In this document: positions 8,565 to 18,573 of the stretch, piece by piece | Layout: the number at the start of each line of letters is the position of its first letter | Numbering within the stretch: the stretch's first letter is position 1 | Assembly (NCBI GenBank): GCA_021776685.1 | Contig: JAJFFJ010000052.1 | Location: 1 to 58,967 of the forward strand | Source: Alphaproteobacteria bacterium | Lineage (GTDB): Bacteria > Pseudomonadota > Alphaproteobacteria > Bin65 | Length of the DNA: 58,967 nt | Reading direction: 5' to 3' | Program-made: the position numbers and the translations under genes | The notes under the pieces: generated by a model | What the model was told of the DNA's origin: nothing | The model's database searches: none | Seen by the model: only the letters and a program-made list of their open reading frames with translations

Positions 8565-11129
8565 ATGTCCCGCTACAACTTCCGTGAAACCGAGCCGAAA
8601 TGGCAAAAGCGCTGGGACGATGCCCAATGCTTTGAGGTGTCTGAGGATACCGACCAGCCAAAATACTACGTGCTCGAGATGTTTCCCTATCCGTCGGGGC
8701 GCATCCATATGGGCCACGTGCGCAACTACACCATGGGTGACGTGGTCGCGCGCTACAAGATGGCCCGCGGATTCAACGTGCTCCATCCCATGGGCTGGGA
8801 CGCCTTCGGCCTGCCGGCGGAAAACGCGGCGATGGAGCGCAAGATCCATCCGGCGGAATGGACCTATGACAATATCGCCAACATGCGCGATCAGCTGCGC
8901 ATGCTGGGTCTTTCCATTGACTGGAGCCGCGAGCTGGCCACCTGCCATCCCGGCTATTACGAGCATCAGCAGCGCCTGTTCCTGGATCTTTACGAACGTG
9001 ACCTCGCGTATCGCAGGGAATCCTGGGTCAACTGGGATCCCGCGGACAACACAGTGCTGGCCAACGAGCAGGTAATTGACGGCAAGGGCTGGCGCTCTGG
9101 AGCGCCGGTGGAAAAACGCCTGCTGTCCCAGTGGTTCTTCAAGATCACCGAATATGCCGAAGATCTGCTTCAGGCGCTGGAAGGGCTGGATCGCTGGCCC
9201 GACCGGGTACGGCTCATGCAGCAGAACTGGATCGGCCGGTCGGAAGGAGCATTTATCAGCTTCGACCTCGATGGGCGCGATGACCGGCTGGAAGTCTACA
9301 CAACACGGCCCGATACGATATTTGGCATGAGTTTTTGCGCGCTGTCGCCCAACCACCCACTGGCCACCGAACTCGCCGAAGACAATTCTGATCTTGCCGC
9401 GTTCATCGACGACTGCAATCGCATGGGTACCAGCGAGGAGGCCATCGAGAAGGCGGAGAAAAAGGGCGTCGATACCGGCATTCGTGTGCGCCACCCGTTT
9501 GAGGACCGCACCGTACCCCTCTATGTGGCCAACTTCGTGCTGATGGAATATGGCACGGGCGCCATCTTCGGCTGCCCCAGCGGCGACCAGCGCGATCTGG
9601 ATTTCGCACACAAATATGGCCTGGACGTCATCACCGTGGTGCGCCCGGCCAGCGCTGACGACAGTTTCCAGGTAACTGACGAGTGCTACGCCACCGACGG
9701 CGTGCTCATGAACTCGGAATTTCTGAATGGCCTGGATGTGGACACGGCCAAGTCGCAGGTGATCGAACGATTCGAGGCCGCGGAAACCGGCCGAGGCACG
9801 GTTCAGTACCGTTTGCGTGACTGGGGCATTTCCCGACAGCGGTATTGGGGCTGTCCGATCCCCGTGATCCATTGCAGCGCCTGTGGTGTGAGCCCCGTAC
9901 CGGCGGCGGACCTGCCGGTGCTCCTGCCCGACGACGTTGAATTTGATGCGCCTGGCAATCCCCTGGACGTGCATCCTACCTGGAGCCAAGTGGCGTGCCC
10001 CAAATGCGGTGCGGACGCCCGGCGCGATACGGACACCATGGATACGTTCGTGGATTCGTCCTGGTATTTTGCGCGCTTCTGTTCACCGCGGTCGGATGTG
10101 GCCTTGGACCGTGATGCGGTCGACTACTGGTTGCCGGTGGACCAGTATATCGGCGGCATTGAGCACGCGATCCTGCACCTTCTCTATTCCCGTTTCTTTA
10201 CCCGCGCGATCCGTGGCGCGGGCCACCTGGATGTGGATGAGCCGTTTGCCGGCCTGTTCACCCAGGGGATGGTCTGCCATGAGACTTACAAGGATGACGC
10301 TGGCAAATGGCTTTATCCGGAAGAAGTGAAAGCTGACGGCGACGCCATGATTCATGTGGAAACCGGCCAACCAATCAAGGTGGGCCGATCCGAATCCATG
10401 TCAAAGTCGAAGCGCAACGTGGTTGATCCGGAAGCGATCATCGAATCTTATGGCGCTGACACGGCGCGCCTGTTCATGTTGTCGGACAGTCCGCCGGAAC
10501 GGGATCTTGAATGGACCGATTCCGGTGTCGAGGGCGCGTGGCGCTATATCAACCGCGTCTACCGCATGTTGGAAATTGACGGGCTGACCCTGCCGTCCGC
10601 CAACACCCCGGCGCCCGGCCAGTTCAGCGACAGCGCGCTGGACCTGCGCCGCCAAGTGCACAAGGCCATCCAGGGCGTCAGCGATGACATTGAGCGGTTC
10701 CGCTTCAACCGGGCCGTCGCCCGCGTCCGCGAGCTGACCAACGCGATGGCGGAGTTTGCCGAAGGCGGCGACTTCAGTAGCGGCGGCGACTGGGCCTATC
10801 GTGAAGCGATTGAGGCCGTGGCGCGGCTGCTCAGTCCCATGACCCCGCACTTGTCAGAAGAATTGTGGGCCCGGCTGGGCCATAATATGCTGCTGGCTGA
10901 TAGCGCCTGGCCCGAATGGGACGAGGCGCTGATTGTCGAGGACGCCGTGACTATCGCTGTCCAGGTGAATGGCAAGCTGCGCGGCACCGTTGACCTCGCC
11001 AGAGGGATTGCCCAGGAAGAGGCGGAAAGCGCAGCGCTGGCGCTTGACGCGGTCGCCCGGGCGATTGAGGGTAAGGACATTCGCAAGGTGATTGTGGTCC
11101 CCAACCGCATCATCAATGTCGTCGTCTAG
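8565..11129 (+). CDS. leuS: Leucyl-tRNA synthetase
   Basis: An 854-residue class Ia synthetase that charges tRNA-Leu. The HIGH signature appears as HMGH at residues 48-51 and the KMSKS signature as SMSKS near residue 610. The connective peptide 1 editing domain (roughly residues 220-420) carries TRPDTIFG, typical of post-transfer editing. A cysteine-rich zinc-binding segment with CSACG and CPKCG lies before KMSKS. The C-terminal [11 protein letters not shown] segment is characteristic. Length is normal. The lptE reading frame follows within 16 bases, indicating an operon. Confidence 0.98.
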   Translation: MSRYNFRETEPKWQKRWDDAQCFEVSEDTDQPKYYVLEMFPYPSGRIHMGHVRNYTMGDVVARYKMARGFNVLHPMGWDAFGLPAENAAMERKIHPAEWTYDNIANMRDQLRMLGLSIDWSRELATCHPGYYEHQQRLFLDLYERDLAYRRESWVNWDPADNTVLANEQVIDGKGWRSGAPVEKRLLSQWFFKITEYAEDLLQALEGLDRWPDRVRLMQQNWIGRSEGAFISFDLDGRDDRLEVYTTRPDTIFGMSFCALSPNHPLATELAEDNSDLAAFIDDCNRMGTSEEAIEKAEKKGVDTGIRVRHPFEDRTVPLYVANFVLMEYGTGAIFGCPSGDQRDLDFAHKYGLDVITVVRPASADDSFQVTDECYATDGVLMNSEFLNGLDVDTAKSQVIERFEAAETGRGTVQYRLRDWGISRQRYWGCPIPVIHCSACGVSPVPAADLPVLLPDDVEFDAPGNPLDVHPTWSQVACPKCGADARRDTDTMDTFVDSSWYFARFCSPRSDVALDRDAVDYWLPVDQYIGGIEHAILHLLYSRFFTRAIRGAGHLDVDEPFAGLFTQGMVCHETYKDDAGKWLYPEEVKADGDAMIHVETGQPIKVGRSESMSKSKRNVVDPEAIIESYGADTARLFMLSDSPPERDLEWTDSGVEGAWRYINRVYRMLEIDGLTLPSANTPAPGQFSDSALDLRRQVHKAIQGVSDDIERFRFNRAVARVRELTNAMAEFAEGGDFSSGGDWAYREAIEAVARLLSPMTPHLSEELWARLGHNMLLADSAWPEWDEALIVEDAVTIAVQVNGKLRGTVDLARGIAQEEAESAALALDAVARAIEGKDIRKVIVVPNRIINVVV

Positions 11130-11144
11130 CCCGTGGAGCGCATC

Positions 11145-11669
11145 ATGAAGGGCATACCCGCAAGGTTGCTTGCAGCGATTCTGGTCCTCCTGGCGGCCGG
11201 ACTCAGCGCCTGCGGATATAAGCCGCTCTATGGCAAGTCCGGCGTGATACAGCAGGATATGGCTCAGGTACGTGTGGGACAGATCCCCAACCGCGAAGGT
11301 CAAATTCTGCGCAATGCGCTGCTCGACCGGATCAATCCCGGTGGCCAGCCTGGCGCTGCGCCCTATAGCCTGAGGGTCGAATATTCGGAGAGTTTGAGCC
11401 AACTGGCGATTCGCCAGGACGAAACAGCTACCCGCGCGAACCTCCGCATCTCTGTAAATTTTATTCTGCGTGAGGCAGCATCTGGCCTGGTTGTTTTCCG
11501 GGGCCGGAGCCGGCGCACGGCGAGCTACAACATCGTTCAGTCCGACTACGCGAACGTTGTCGCGCGGCGCACGGCGCAGCGCCGTGCCGCCCATCTGGTC
11601 GCCGACGATATCGCCACCCGGCTGGCGCTTTACTTCAACCGCGTCCGCAAGGTGCGCAAGAAGAATTAG
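11145..11669 (+). CDS. lptE: LPS-assembly lipoprotein LptE
   Basis: A 174-residue lipoprotein that plugs the LptD barrel and helps insert lipopolysaccharide in the outer membrane. The signal peptide ends in a lipobox LSAC with C23 as the modified residue, followed by GYKPLYG, the hallmark of alphaproteobacterial LptE. I use the ATG at 11145 because GGAG lies six bases upstream; a GTG at 11133 is in frame but has no ribosome site. It lies between leuS and holA, the usual arrangement, and ends two bases before the holA start, so the three are likely translated from one message. Confidence 0.93.
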   Translation: MKGIPARLLAAILVLLAAGLSACGYKPLYGKSGVIQQDMAQVRVGQIPNREGQILRNALLDRINPGGQPGAAPYSLRVEYSESLSQLAIRQDETATRANLRISVNFILREAASGLVVFRGRSRRTASYNIVQSDYANVVARRTAQRRAAHLVADDIATRLALYFNRVRKVRKKN

Positions 11670-11671
11670 CC

Positions 11672-12715
11672 ATGAAGATCCCCGCGGGCCGTGTTGGCGC
11701 GTTTGTCAAAAATCCGGATGCTGCGGCGCAGTTGTTGTTGATCTATGGCGACGACCGGGGCCAGGTGCGGGAGCTCGCCGCGACCGCGTCGGCCGGTGTG
11801 GTGGAAGATCCCGACGACCCTTTTCGTATTGTGACCATGACCGCCGGCGATCTGGCAAATGATCCCGCGCGGCTGAGTGACGAGGCTGCGGCGATCGCTT
11901 TCGGCGGCGGCCGGCGGGTTTTGCGCATCGACGGCGCCACCGACACCCACACCAAACACCTGAAGTCATTTCTCGACGCGCCCATGGGCGACGCGCTGAT
12001 CCTGGTCGAGGCCGCCTATCTGGGCAGCCGGTCCAGTCTGCGTAAGCTGGCAGAAGGCGCCAAGAATGCAGCGGCGCTGCCCTGCTTCGCGGATGAGGGC
12101 CAGTCGCTGGAAGATGTGATTCGGGAAAGCCTGCAAAAACAGGGACTGTCGGTGAGCCCGGAGGCCCGCGCCTATCTTGCCGCCAATCTTGGCAGCGATC
12201 GGCAGGTGACCCGCAGCGAGTTGGAGAAGCTGGCGCTATATGCGGAGGCGCGCGATGATCCTGGCGCCCCCGTGACACTCGAGGATGCAGCGGCTTGCGT
12301 GGGCGATTCCTCAGCTTTGACCTTGGACAACCTGACCTTTGCCACCGGCGGCGGCGACAGCGCCAACGCCGACCGGGCGCTGACCCGGCTGTTTGATGAA
12401 AATACCAATGCCGTGGGAATCTTGCGTGCGCTGGGCCGGCATTTTGTTCGCCTGCAGGCGATGGCGGCAGCGCTGGACCGGGGTGTGGCGCCCGATGCCG
12501 CCGGCCGCGGCCTGCAACCACCCGTTTTTGGTCCGCGTGCCCGCCAGCTGGCTAATCAGGCCCGGGCCTGGCGCGCCAATGCCGTCAGCCAGGCCATTGC
12601 GCGGATCGACGACGCCGAAGCACAGTGCAAGACCACGGGGGCGCCCGATCAACTGTTATGTGGAAGGCTGGTCCTGTCGCTGGCCGCGTCTGCGGCAGCG
12701 CGCCAGAAGCGCTAA
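11672..12715 (+). CDS. holA: DNA polymerase III delta subunit
   Basis: A 347-residue clamp-loader subunit that opens the beta clamp. The N-terminal LLLIYGDDRGQVRE and the middle FADEGQSLEDVIRESLQ, AYLAANLGSDRQVTRSELEKLALYA and C-terminal LLCGRLVLSLAA segments fit the HolA family in order and length. It is the last gene of the leuS-lptE-holA run. Its stop is nine bases from the stop of parB on the other strand, so the two operons converge with almost no spacer. No intrinsic terminator is apparent there, so transcripts may overlap. Confidence 0.95.
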   Translation: MKIPAGRVGAFVKNPDAAAQLLLIYGDDRGQVRELAATASAGVVEDPDDPFRIVTMTAGDLANDPARLSDEAAAIAFGGGRRVLRIDGATDTHTKHLKSFLDAPMGDALILVEAAYLGSRSSLRKLAEGAKNAAALPCFADEGQSLEDVIRESLQKQGLSVSPEARAYLAANLGSDRQVTRSELEKLALYAEARDDPGAPVTLEDAAACVGDSSALTLDNLTFATGGGDSANADRALTRLFDENTNAVGILRALGRHFVRLQAMAAALDRGVAPDAAGRGLQPPVFGPRARQLANQARAWRANAVSQAIARIDDAEAQCKTTGAPDQLLCGRLVLSLAASAAARQKR

Positions 12716-12724
12716 CATTCGGCC

Positions 12725-13618
12725 TTAGCTGTCGCACACGCCGAGGCGGCCCAGCAACTCGTCCAGCTGATCCAGGGATGCGAAACTGAAGGTGATATCG
12801 CCACCTTTTGCCCGCTCATGGATATTTACCTTCAATCCCAGGCTTGCCGCCAGATTTCGTTCCAGCGCCAAGGTATCGGCGGATTTTTCCGCCGTTTGCC
12901 GCGAGGGTGCCGGCCTACTGGGAGTAGCTTTGGCCAATTGTTCGGTCTGACGTACGGTCAGGCCTTCCCGCGCTACCCGGCCGGCCAGCGCCACCGGGTC
13001 CGGCGCAGTGAGAAGCGCCCGGGCATGTCCAGCAGATAGAATGCCCTGATCCACCAGCGCCTTCACCTCGTCCGGTAGACCCAGCAGGCGGAGGGTGTTG
13101 GCAATGTGGCTGCGGCTCTTGCCGACAACGCCGGCCAGAGCTTCCTGGGTATGATCGAATTCATCGATCAGCCGTTGGTAGCCAGCCGCTTCTTCCAGGG
13201 GCGACAGGTCCTGGCGCTGGATATTTTCCACCAGGGCCACTTCCAATGTGGTCCGGTCATCCAGATCGCGCACCAGCGCGGGTATTTCATGAAGACCCGC
13301 CCGTTGCGCCGCCTGCCAGCGCCGCTCGCCGGCAATCAGTTCGTACCGCCCGGGTTTATCTGGCAATGGTCGCAGCAATATGGGCTGCAATACCCCCTGC
13401 TCCCGGATCGAGTCCGCCAGCGCGTTCAGCTCGTCCTTGTCGAAATGACGCCGTGGCTGGTAGCGGCCCGGATCGATATCCGCGATCGCGATCTGGGCCG
13501 CGCCCGGGTTGCTAGGGGGGGCCGGGCCGGTTTTGTCTCCCAGCAAAGCATCCAGGCCGCGGCCAAGTGCTCTTCGGGGTGGGGTTTTGGTTTTATCCTG
13601 GGTGTTTGCTGTGTTCAT
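12725..13618 (-). CDS. parB: Chromosome-partitioning protein ParB
   Basis: A 297-residue ParB that binds parS and spreads as a CTP-dependent clamp. The N-terminal LGRGLDALLGD motif is typical of chromosomal ParB. The CTP-binding domain shows QPRRHF and GERRWQA. The ENIQRQDLSPLEEA segment and the helix-turn-helix VVGKSRSHIANTLRLLGLP follow, and the C-terminal dimer domain ends the chain. The start codon overlaps the parA stop by four bases, so the pair is translationally coupled. Its target sites at 15024 and 17030 lie within 3.5 kb upstream. Confidence 0.97.
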   Translation of the reverse strand: MNTANTQDKTKTPPRRALGRGLDALLGDKTGPAPPSNPGAAQIAIADIDPGRYQPRRHFDKDELNALADSIREQGVLQPILLRPLPDKPGRYELIAGERRWQAAQRAGLHEIPALVRDLDDRTTLEVALVENIQRQDLSPLEEAAGYQRLIDEFDHTQEALAGVVGKSRSHIANTLRLLGLPDEVKALVDQGILSAGHARALLTAPDPVALAGRVAREGLTVRQTEQLAKATPSRPAPSRQTAEKSADTLALERNLAASLGLKVNIHERAKGGDITFSFASLDQLDELLGRLGVCDS

Positions 13619-14400
13619 GCCGCCAATTCGCTGTCACGGCGCAGCATTTCGCTCGCCAGGTGGATGTAAGCCTGTGATCCCGCACAGTTCACGTCATAGA
13701 GCAGCACCGGCTTGCCATGGGAGGGCGCCTCGGAAATGCGGACATTGCGGGGGATCACGGTGTCGTAAACCTTGGCGCCAAAATGACGGTAGACTTCGTC
13801 GGCAACCATTTCGCTGAGATTGTTCCGGCGATCGTACATGGTCAGCACAATGCCCTGGATATCCAGCCTTTCATTAAAATTGTTCTTGATCCGTTCGATA
13901 GTGCGAATCAGATGGCTGATGCCTTCAAGGGCATAATACTCGCACTGCAGCGGCACCAGCACCTTGTCCGCCGCAACCAACGCGTTGATGGTCAACAAAC
14001 CGAGTGCCGGCGGGCAATCTATAAGAATATAGTCATACTCACCCAACAATGGCTGCACGGCATTGCGCAACCGGTACTCGCGAAGCGGTTGGTCGACCAG
14101 TTCCGTCTCTGCGCCTGCCAGGTTTACGGTGGTCGGCATGATGGACAAGTTTGGGATGGCGGTCGGCACCACTGCCTGAGCTGCAGATGCTTCACCCAAC
14201 AGCACTTCGTAAGATGTGGGCCTGCCGGGTTCCACCTGAATTCCGAATCCGGTGGTGCCGTTGGCCTGGGGATCCAGATCAATCAGCAGCACCCGGCGGT
14301 GCACCGCGGCCAACGCCGTTCCAAGGTTGACGGTGGTCGTCGTCTTGCCCACGCCGCCTTTTTGGTTGGCAATGGCCATCACGCGGGTCGGTCGGGTCAT
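13615..14400 (-). CDS. parA: Chromosome-partitioning ATPase ParA
   Basis: A 261-residue Walker-type ATPase that moves ParB-parS complexes on the nucleoid. The deviant Walker A KGGVGKTT starts near residue 13, with LLIDLDPQANGT (Walker A') and ILIDCPPALGLLT (Walker B) following in order. Length and the short N-terminus identify the chromosomal Soj/ParA type and not a plasmid ParA with an N-terminal helix-turn-helix. It overlaps rsmG by four bases upstream and parB by four bases downstream, so rsmG-parA-parB form one tightly coupled operon. Confidence 0.97.
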   Translation of the reverse strand: MTRPTRVMAIANQKGGVGKTTTTVNLGTALAAVHRRVLLIDLDPQANGTTGFGIQVEPGRPTSYEVLLGEASAAQAVVPTAIPNLSIMPTTVNLAGAETELVDQPLREYRLRNAVQPLLGEYDYILIDCPPALGLLTINALVAADKVLVPLQCEYYALEGISHLIRTIERIKNNFNERLDIQGIVLTMYDRRNNLSEMVADEVYRHFGAKVYDTVIPRNVRISEAPSHGKPVLLYDVNCAGSQAYIHLASEMLRRDSELAA

Positions 14401-15080
14401 TTCTGCTCCTGGCTCCCGGCGGCAGATGATGCCTCGGGGTGGCTCGCCGGGTCCCGCGGCGTCAGGTCATGGATCCTGAGGATACGCGCGGCCGGATCGG
14501 TGATGCTCGGTAGCGCGTCCACCTGCATCTTCCAGTGTCCTTGGGCTACCGTCAATTCCTCGGCCCATTTTCGGCCCTTGTGGAAAAGACCAATTCCGGG
14601 GGAATCCCCCTGACCCCCTATATACGGCGCCACCTGACCGAGGGTTTTGGTCAAGCTAGATAAGGCTCTGGCGGTTGCGACAGTCAGGACAGGAAGTTCA
14701 ACGGATTCAATGCGTTCTCTGTGTATTTGGACCTCCACACCAGCAGCTCGCGCCGCCTCCTGCAGGAAGACGCACTTGCGGGCGTCTACTTCTATGAGAT
14801 GGACCTCCAATTCGGGCCGCATGATGGCCAAAATTAATCCCGGCAGCCCGGCGCCCGCGCCAAAATCACCGAGGATGGCTGGCGCGTCCGGAACAAGGGG
14901 CGCCAGTTGCGCCGAATCGAGCAGATGCCGTTCCCAGAGATCGTGAAGCGTGGAATTGGCCACCAGGTTGACCCGAGGCTGCCAGCGGTGCAGCAGGGCG
15001 ACATAGGCCTCGAGCCGCTCCATTGTTTCACGTGAAACACCGGTCGCATGCTGAAACCCGGCGGCATCCATATGGGCCAT
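14397..15080 (-). CDS. rsmG: 16S rRNA (guanine527-N7)-methyltransferase RsmG
   Basis: A 227-residue SAM-dependent methyltransferase (GidB) that modifies G527 of 16S rRNA. The SAM loop is DFGAGAGLPGL, with HLIEVDARKCVFLQEA and VATARALSSL following in the normal order. Near residues 14-20 the peptide GVSRETM is encoded by a perfect parS sequence, a feature shared by many alphaproteobacterial RsmG proteins. A C-terminal tail of about 25 low-complexity residues is present. It lies nine bases after the mnmG stop and overlaps parA. Confidence 0.96.
   Translation of the reverse strand: MAHMDAAGFQHATGVSRETMERLEAYVALLHRWQPRVNLVANSTLHDLWERHLLDSAQLAPLVPDAPAILGDFGAGAGLPGLILAIMRPELEVHLIEVDARKCVFLQEAARAAGVEVQIHRERIESVELPVLTVATARALSSLTKTLGQVAPYIGGQGDSPGIGLFHKGRKWAEELTVAQGHWKMQVDALPSITDPAARILRIHDLTPRDPASHPEASSAAGSQEQK
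15024..15039. promoter_or_regulatory. parS: parS centromere site inside rsmG
   Basis: The 16-base palindrome TGTTTCACGTGAAACA is a perfect match to the ParB-binding consensus. It lies inside the rsmG coding region and encodes the VSRET peptide on the leftward strand. It should load ParB encoded 1.4 kb downstream and marks this segment as origin-proximal. Confidence 0.96.
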
Positions 15081-15089
15081 ATCAGCAGA

Positions 15090-16961
15090 TCACGCGGCAG
15101 ATTTTGCTTCAGGTCGGCGCACGTACCGCAAAAGCGCCGTGAGGGCCGCCGGCGTGACGCCAGGGATTCGGCCTGCCGCGCCCAGGGTCGCGGGGCGCGC
15201 CACATCGAGCTTTTGCCGGACCTCGGCAGAGAGCCCGCCAATGGCGCGATAGTCCAGGTCGCCGGGCAGCGCCAGCTCTTCGTCGCGACGATAGGCGGCG
15301 ATGTCGGCGGCCTGCCGATCGAGATAGCCCCGGTAGACTGCATCGATCTCAAGTTGCTCCGCCACATCAGGTCGAATCTGCGCCAACTCAGGCCAAATTT
15401 GAGCCAGCCGCGCCACATCAACATCCGGATAGGCGAGCAGGTCGGCGGCGCTGCGCAGGCGGCCGTCCTGATTTACGGATAGGTCTCTGTCTGCCAGCGC
15501 CTGCGGCGACAGAGTAAGTTTGCCGGTCAGGTCGCGAGCATCGTCGAGGGCCGCCTGCTTGGACCCAAACGCACGGGCGCGCTCAGAACCCACACAGCCC
15601 ACGCCAATACCCAAAGCCGTCAGCCGTTGATCCGCATTGTCAGCCCGCAGCAGCAGCCGATATTCCGCCCGGGAGGTAAACATCCGATAGGGCTCGGTGG
15701 TGCCACGATTGGTCAAGTCATCGATCATCACGCCGATATAGCCATCTGCCCGGTCCAGAGTGAACGAGCCACCGCCGCCAGCCTGTAGCGCCGCATTGAC
15801 ACCGGCCATCAGGCCTTGCCCGGCCGCTTCTTCGTATCCTGTGGTGCCATTGATCTGACCGGCAAGGAAAAGTCCAGGAATTCTGCGGGTTTCAAGGGTC
15901 GGACCCAATTCACGCGGATCCACATGATCATACTCAATGGCATAGCCGGGCCGCACCATTTCCACCCGTTCCAGGCCGGGGATGGCCGCCAGCATCGCCA
16001 GCTGAACATCCCGCGGCAGGCTCGTGGAAATGCCATTGGGATAGACCGTCGGATCATCGAGCCCTTCCGGCTCCAAAAAGATCTGATGCCGCTCCCTGTC
16101 GGCGAAGCGCACCACTTTGTCCTCAATCGACGGACAATAGCGGGGGCCAACGCTGTCGATCTGCCCGGAATACATCGGCGCCCGATGAAGATTGGCGCGA
16201 ATGACCTCATGGGCTGCGGTGGTGGTGCCCGTAATGTAACAGCTGATTTGTGGTGTGGTGATCTGCGTCGTCAGAAAGGAAAACGGTACAGGAGGCGTAT
16301 CACCCGGCTGTTCTTCAAGCGCAGCCCAGTCAATGGTCCTCCCATCCAGACGTGGCGGTGTGCCGGTCTTGAGGCGTCCCAACGAAAAGCCAAATCGCTC
16401 CAGAGTGGCTGAAAGACCGGTTGCGGGCGCCTCGCCCACGCGTCCAGCCGGGATTTTCTCCTCACCCATATGGATCAGGCCGCGCAAAAATGTACCGGTG
16501 GTGATCACCACAGCGCCACAAAAGAGCGTTTCACCGGCCGCCGTCACAACACCGCAAACTCGCCCATCAGCACCCGTCGCAATATCTTCCGCGCCAGCCT
16601 CGAGAATAGCGAGGTTTGGCAGGTCACGAAGAAGCGCCTGCATGGCTTCGCGATACAATTTGCGATCTGCCTGGGCCCGCGGGCCACGCACCGCTGCACC
16701 TTTGCTCCGATTGAGCATACGGAACTGGATGCCGGCCTGGTCAATCACGCGGGCCATGACACCATCGAGCGCATCCACCTCACGCACCAAATGCCCCTTG
16801 GCCAGGCCACCAATCGCCGGATTACAGGACATTTCACCGATCGTCGACGCCTTATGGGTCAGCAACAAGGTTTCCGCACCCATGCGCGCCGACGCCGCCG
16901 CGGCTTCACAGCCGGCGTGTCCTCCACCAATCACAATGACATCGTAGCGATCCATCGGCAT
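15090..16961 (-). CDS. mnmG: tRNA uridine-34 carboxymethylaminomethyl enzyme MnmG
   Basis: A 623-residue FAD protein (GidA) that, with MnmE, installs the cmnm5 group on U34 of certain tRNAs. The FAD motif [12 protein letters not shown] is near residue 11. The [20 protein letters not shown] region, [10 protein letters not shown] and the [17 protein letters not shown] segment are family hallmarks. The C-terminal domain that contacts MnmE ends with [15 protein letters not shown] start at the ATG at 16961; a GTG one codon earlier and an ATG two codons later are alternatives, and none has a clear ribosome site. It is followed by rsmG after nine bases. Confidence 0.97.
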   Translation of the reverse strand: MPMDRYDVIVIGGGHAGCEAAAASARMGAETLLLTHKASTIGEMSCNPAIGGLAKGHLVREVDALDGVMARVIDQAGIQFRMLNRSKGAAVRGPRAQADRKLYREAMQALLRDLPNLAILEAGAEDIATGADGRVCGVVTAAGETLFCGAVVITTGTFLRGLIHMGEEKIPAGRVGEAPATGLSATLERFGFSLGRLKTGTPPRLDGRTIDWAALEEQPGDTPPVPFSFLTTQITTPQISCYITGTTTAAHEVIRANLHRAPMYSGQIDSVGPRYCPSIEDKVVRFADRERHQIFLEPEGLDDPTVYPNGISTSLPRDVQLAMLAAIPGLERVEMVRPGYAIEYDHVDPRELGPTLETRRIPGLFLAGQINGTTGYEEAAGQGLMAGVNAALQAGGGGSFTLDRADGYIGVMIDDLTNRGTTEPYRMFTSRAEYRLLLRADNADQRLTALGIGVGCVGSERARAFGSKQAALDDARDLTGKLTLSPQALADRDLSVNQDGRLRSAADLLAYPDVDVARLAQIWPELAQIRPDVAEQLEIDAVYRGYLDRQAADIAAYRRDEELALPGDLDYRAIGGLSAEVRQKLDVARPATLGAAGRIPGVTPAALTALLRYVRRPEAKSAA

Positions 16962-17029
16962 CACATAGTGGCCGCAGACGGGGTTGTCAAAGCACCCAAA
17001 CCGTTTCCTGCCACCATGTACGCCTGCAT

Positions 17030-17045
17030 TGTTTCACGTGAAACA
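17030..17045. promoter_or_regulatory. parS: parS centromere site between mnmG and mnmE
   Basis: A second perfect 16-base TGTTTCACGTGAAACA palindrome, in the 101-base gap between the mnmE stop and the mnmG start. It is 2.0 kb from the first copy. Two identical sites in one gene cluster would form a stronger ParB loading zone. As it sits upstream of mnmG it could also affect that promoter. Confidence 0.96.
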
Positions 17046-17062
17046 TCGCCTCACTTGCCGCC

Positions 17063-18400
17063 TCACTTGCCAATACAGAAATCGTGGAAAATCACATCAA
17101 GCAAATCTTCCACATCGACGGCGCCCACCACACGCCCCAAGACCAGACTGGCCCGGCGCAAATCTTCCGCCGCCAATTCAATCTCTTCGGCGGTCTGGCC
17201 TTGCTCAAGGGCCGCAAGCGCCCCCTGAATGGCCTCTCGATGGCGCGTACGGGTCAATACAGGCGTCACCCTTTCAGGGGCCATTTTCTCTACATATTGC
17301 GATATCGCCTGCAATACACCACCAAATCCAGCTCCGGTACGGGCAGATACACCGTACGTCACCTCCTCAATGGCATTGCCAGGAAGGGTCCATTCATCAA
17401 GGTCAGACTTATTGACCAATAGGAGCTCATATTCATCCGGCCCAGGCAGTCCAAGAGTGTCGAATTGGACTCCGTCAATCACATAGAGCCGCATATCCGC
17501 AGCCGCCGCGGCATCCCGGGCACGCCGCATCCCTTCGATCTCAATATCGTCTGCAGCGGAATCGGGTCGCAGCCCGGCGGTGTCCGAAAGGATGACCGGG
17601 TATCCCCCCAGGTCCAGCCGCACCTCAATCACATCCCGGGTGGTTCCAGCAGTTGTTGCGACAATCGCCGCATCCCGGCCTGCCAACCAATTCAGGACAG
17701 AGGATTTCCCGGCATTGGGCGGGCCGATGATGGCAATAGACAAACCACTCCGAAGAATCTCGCCGCGACGGCCATCATCCAGATGTTGCGCCATCTCCTC
17801 CATCAATTCAGCGATTTGGGGTCGCACAGCGGCTGTCACCGCGGCGGGTACATCGGCTTCCTCGACAAAATCAATGCCCGCCTCGAGATGGGCCAGCAAT
17901 CCGATCAGGCGTTCACGCCAACTGGCATACAGCTCACCCAGTGCGCCCCCATATTGTCCGAGGGCTTGTTGCCGCTGCGCCTCCGTTTCAGCATCAATCA
18001 GATCAGCCAAACCCTCGACTGCGGTCAGATCCAGCTTGCCGGCGTCAAAGGCGCGACGGGTAAATTCACCCGCCTCGGCCGCCCGCGCCTGACCCGTCGC
18101 ATGAACAGCGTCCAGAACAGCCTCAACTACTGCGCGCCCGCCATGCACATGAAACTCCACCACGTCCTCGCCTGTGAAGCTGGCCGGACCGGGGAATGCC
18201 AACACCAATCCGCTATCCAGATGCCGACCGTCGTCAGGATGATGCAACTGCCTCAGACGGGCGACGCGATCCCGCAGGACATCACTGCCGGTCAGCAGCG
18301 CCGCCACCGCAGCGGCGGACGGTCCCGACAGGCGCACGACAGCAATGCCCGCTTTCCCCACCGCGCTGGACAGTGCATATATTGTATCATGTGATATCAA
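17063..18400 (-). CDS. mnmE: tRNA modification GTPase MnmE
   Basis: A 445-residue GTPase (TrmE) acting with MnmG on tRNA U34. The N-terminal folate-binding domain starts with HDTIYALSSAVGKAGIAVVRLSGP. The G domain shows GPPNAGKSS (P-loop), TTAGTTRD (switch), DTAG and NKSD. The protein ends in FCIGK, the conserved C-terminal CxGK motif with the essential cysteine. No ATG fits: a TTG at 18400 preceded by AGGA gives the normal N-terminus, while a GTG at 18433 lacks a ribosome site. The start is therefore uncertain, but the gene is secure. Confidence 0.95.
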   Translation of the reverse strand: MISHDTIYALSSAVGKAGIAVVRLSGPSAAAVAALLTGSDVLRDRVARLRQLHHPDDGRHLDSGLVLAFPGPASFTGEDVVEFHVHGGRAVVEAVLDAVHATGQARAAEAGEFTRRAFDAGKLDLTAVEGLADLIDAETEAQRQQALGQYGGALGELYASWRERLIGLLAHLEAGIDFVEEADVPAAVTAAVRPQIAELMEEMAQHLDDGRRGEILRSGLSIAIIGPPNAGKSSVLNWLAGRDAAIVATTAGTTRDVIEVRLDLGGYPVILSDTAGLRPDSAADDIEIEGMRRARDAAAAADMRLYVIDGVQFDTLGLPGPDEYELLLVNKSDLDEWTLPGNAIEEVTYGVSARTGAGFGGVLQAISQYVEKMAPERVTPVLTRTRHREAIQGALAALEQGQTAEEIELAAEDLRRASLVLGRVVGAVDVEDLLDVIFHDFCIGK

Positions 18401-18477
18401 ACAGTCCTGCCTGGCGCTCCGCACCGAATACACGCAAAAGCTGAATTATCCGCAGCGCATAAGACATCTCGCTTGCC

Positions 18478-18492
18478 CCAACGCTGCGTTGG
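18478..18492. repeat. 15-bp palindrome upstream of the thioredoxin-domain gene
   Basis: CCAACGC and GCGTTGG flank a single T, a perfect dyad in the 173-base divergent region between mnmE and the thioredoxin-domain gene. A regulator-binding site or hairpin is possible; nothing identifies the ligand. Confidence 0.4.
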
Positions 18493-18573
18493 TCCTAGGT
18501 AGGATGAAGTCAACCCGGTCACACGCCCCTGGTCAATCCACCGGCGGCGCGCGGCCCTGAGGAGGAGCGAGAC

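Noticed and set aside
8472-9989. Long antisense frame of 505 codons over leuS
   Set aside because: It lies fully within leuS, which has all family motifs; the frame results from high third-position GC and shows no recognisable family.
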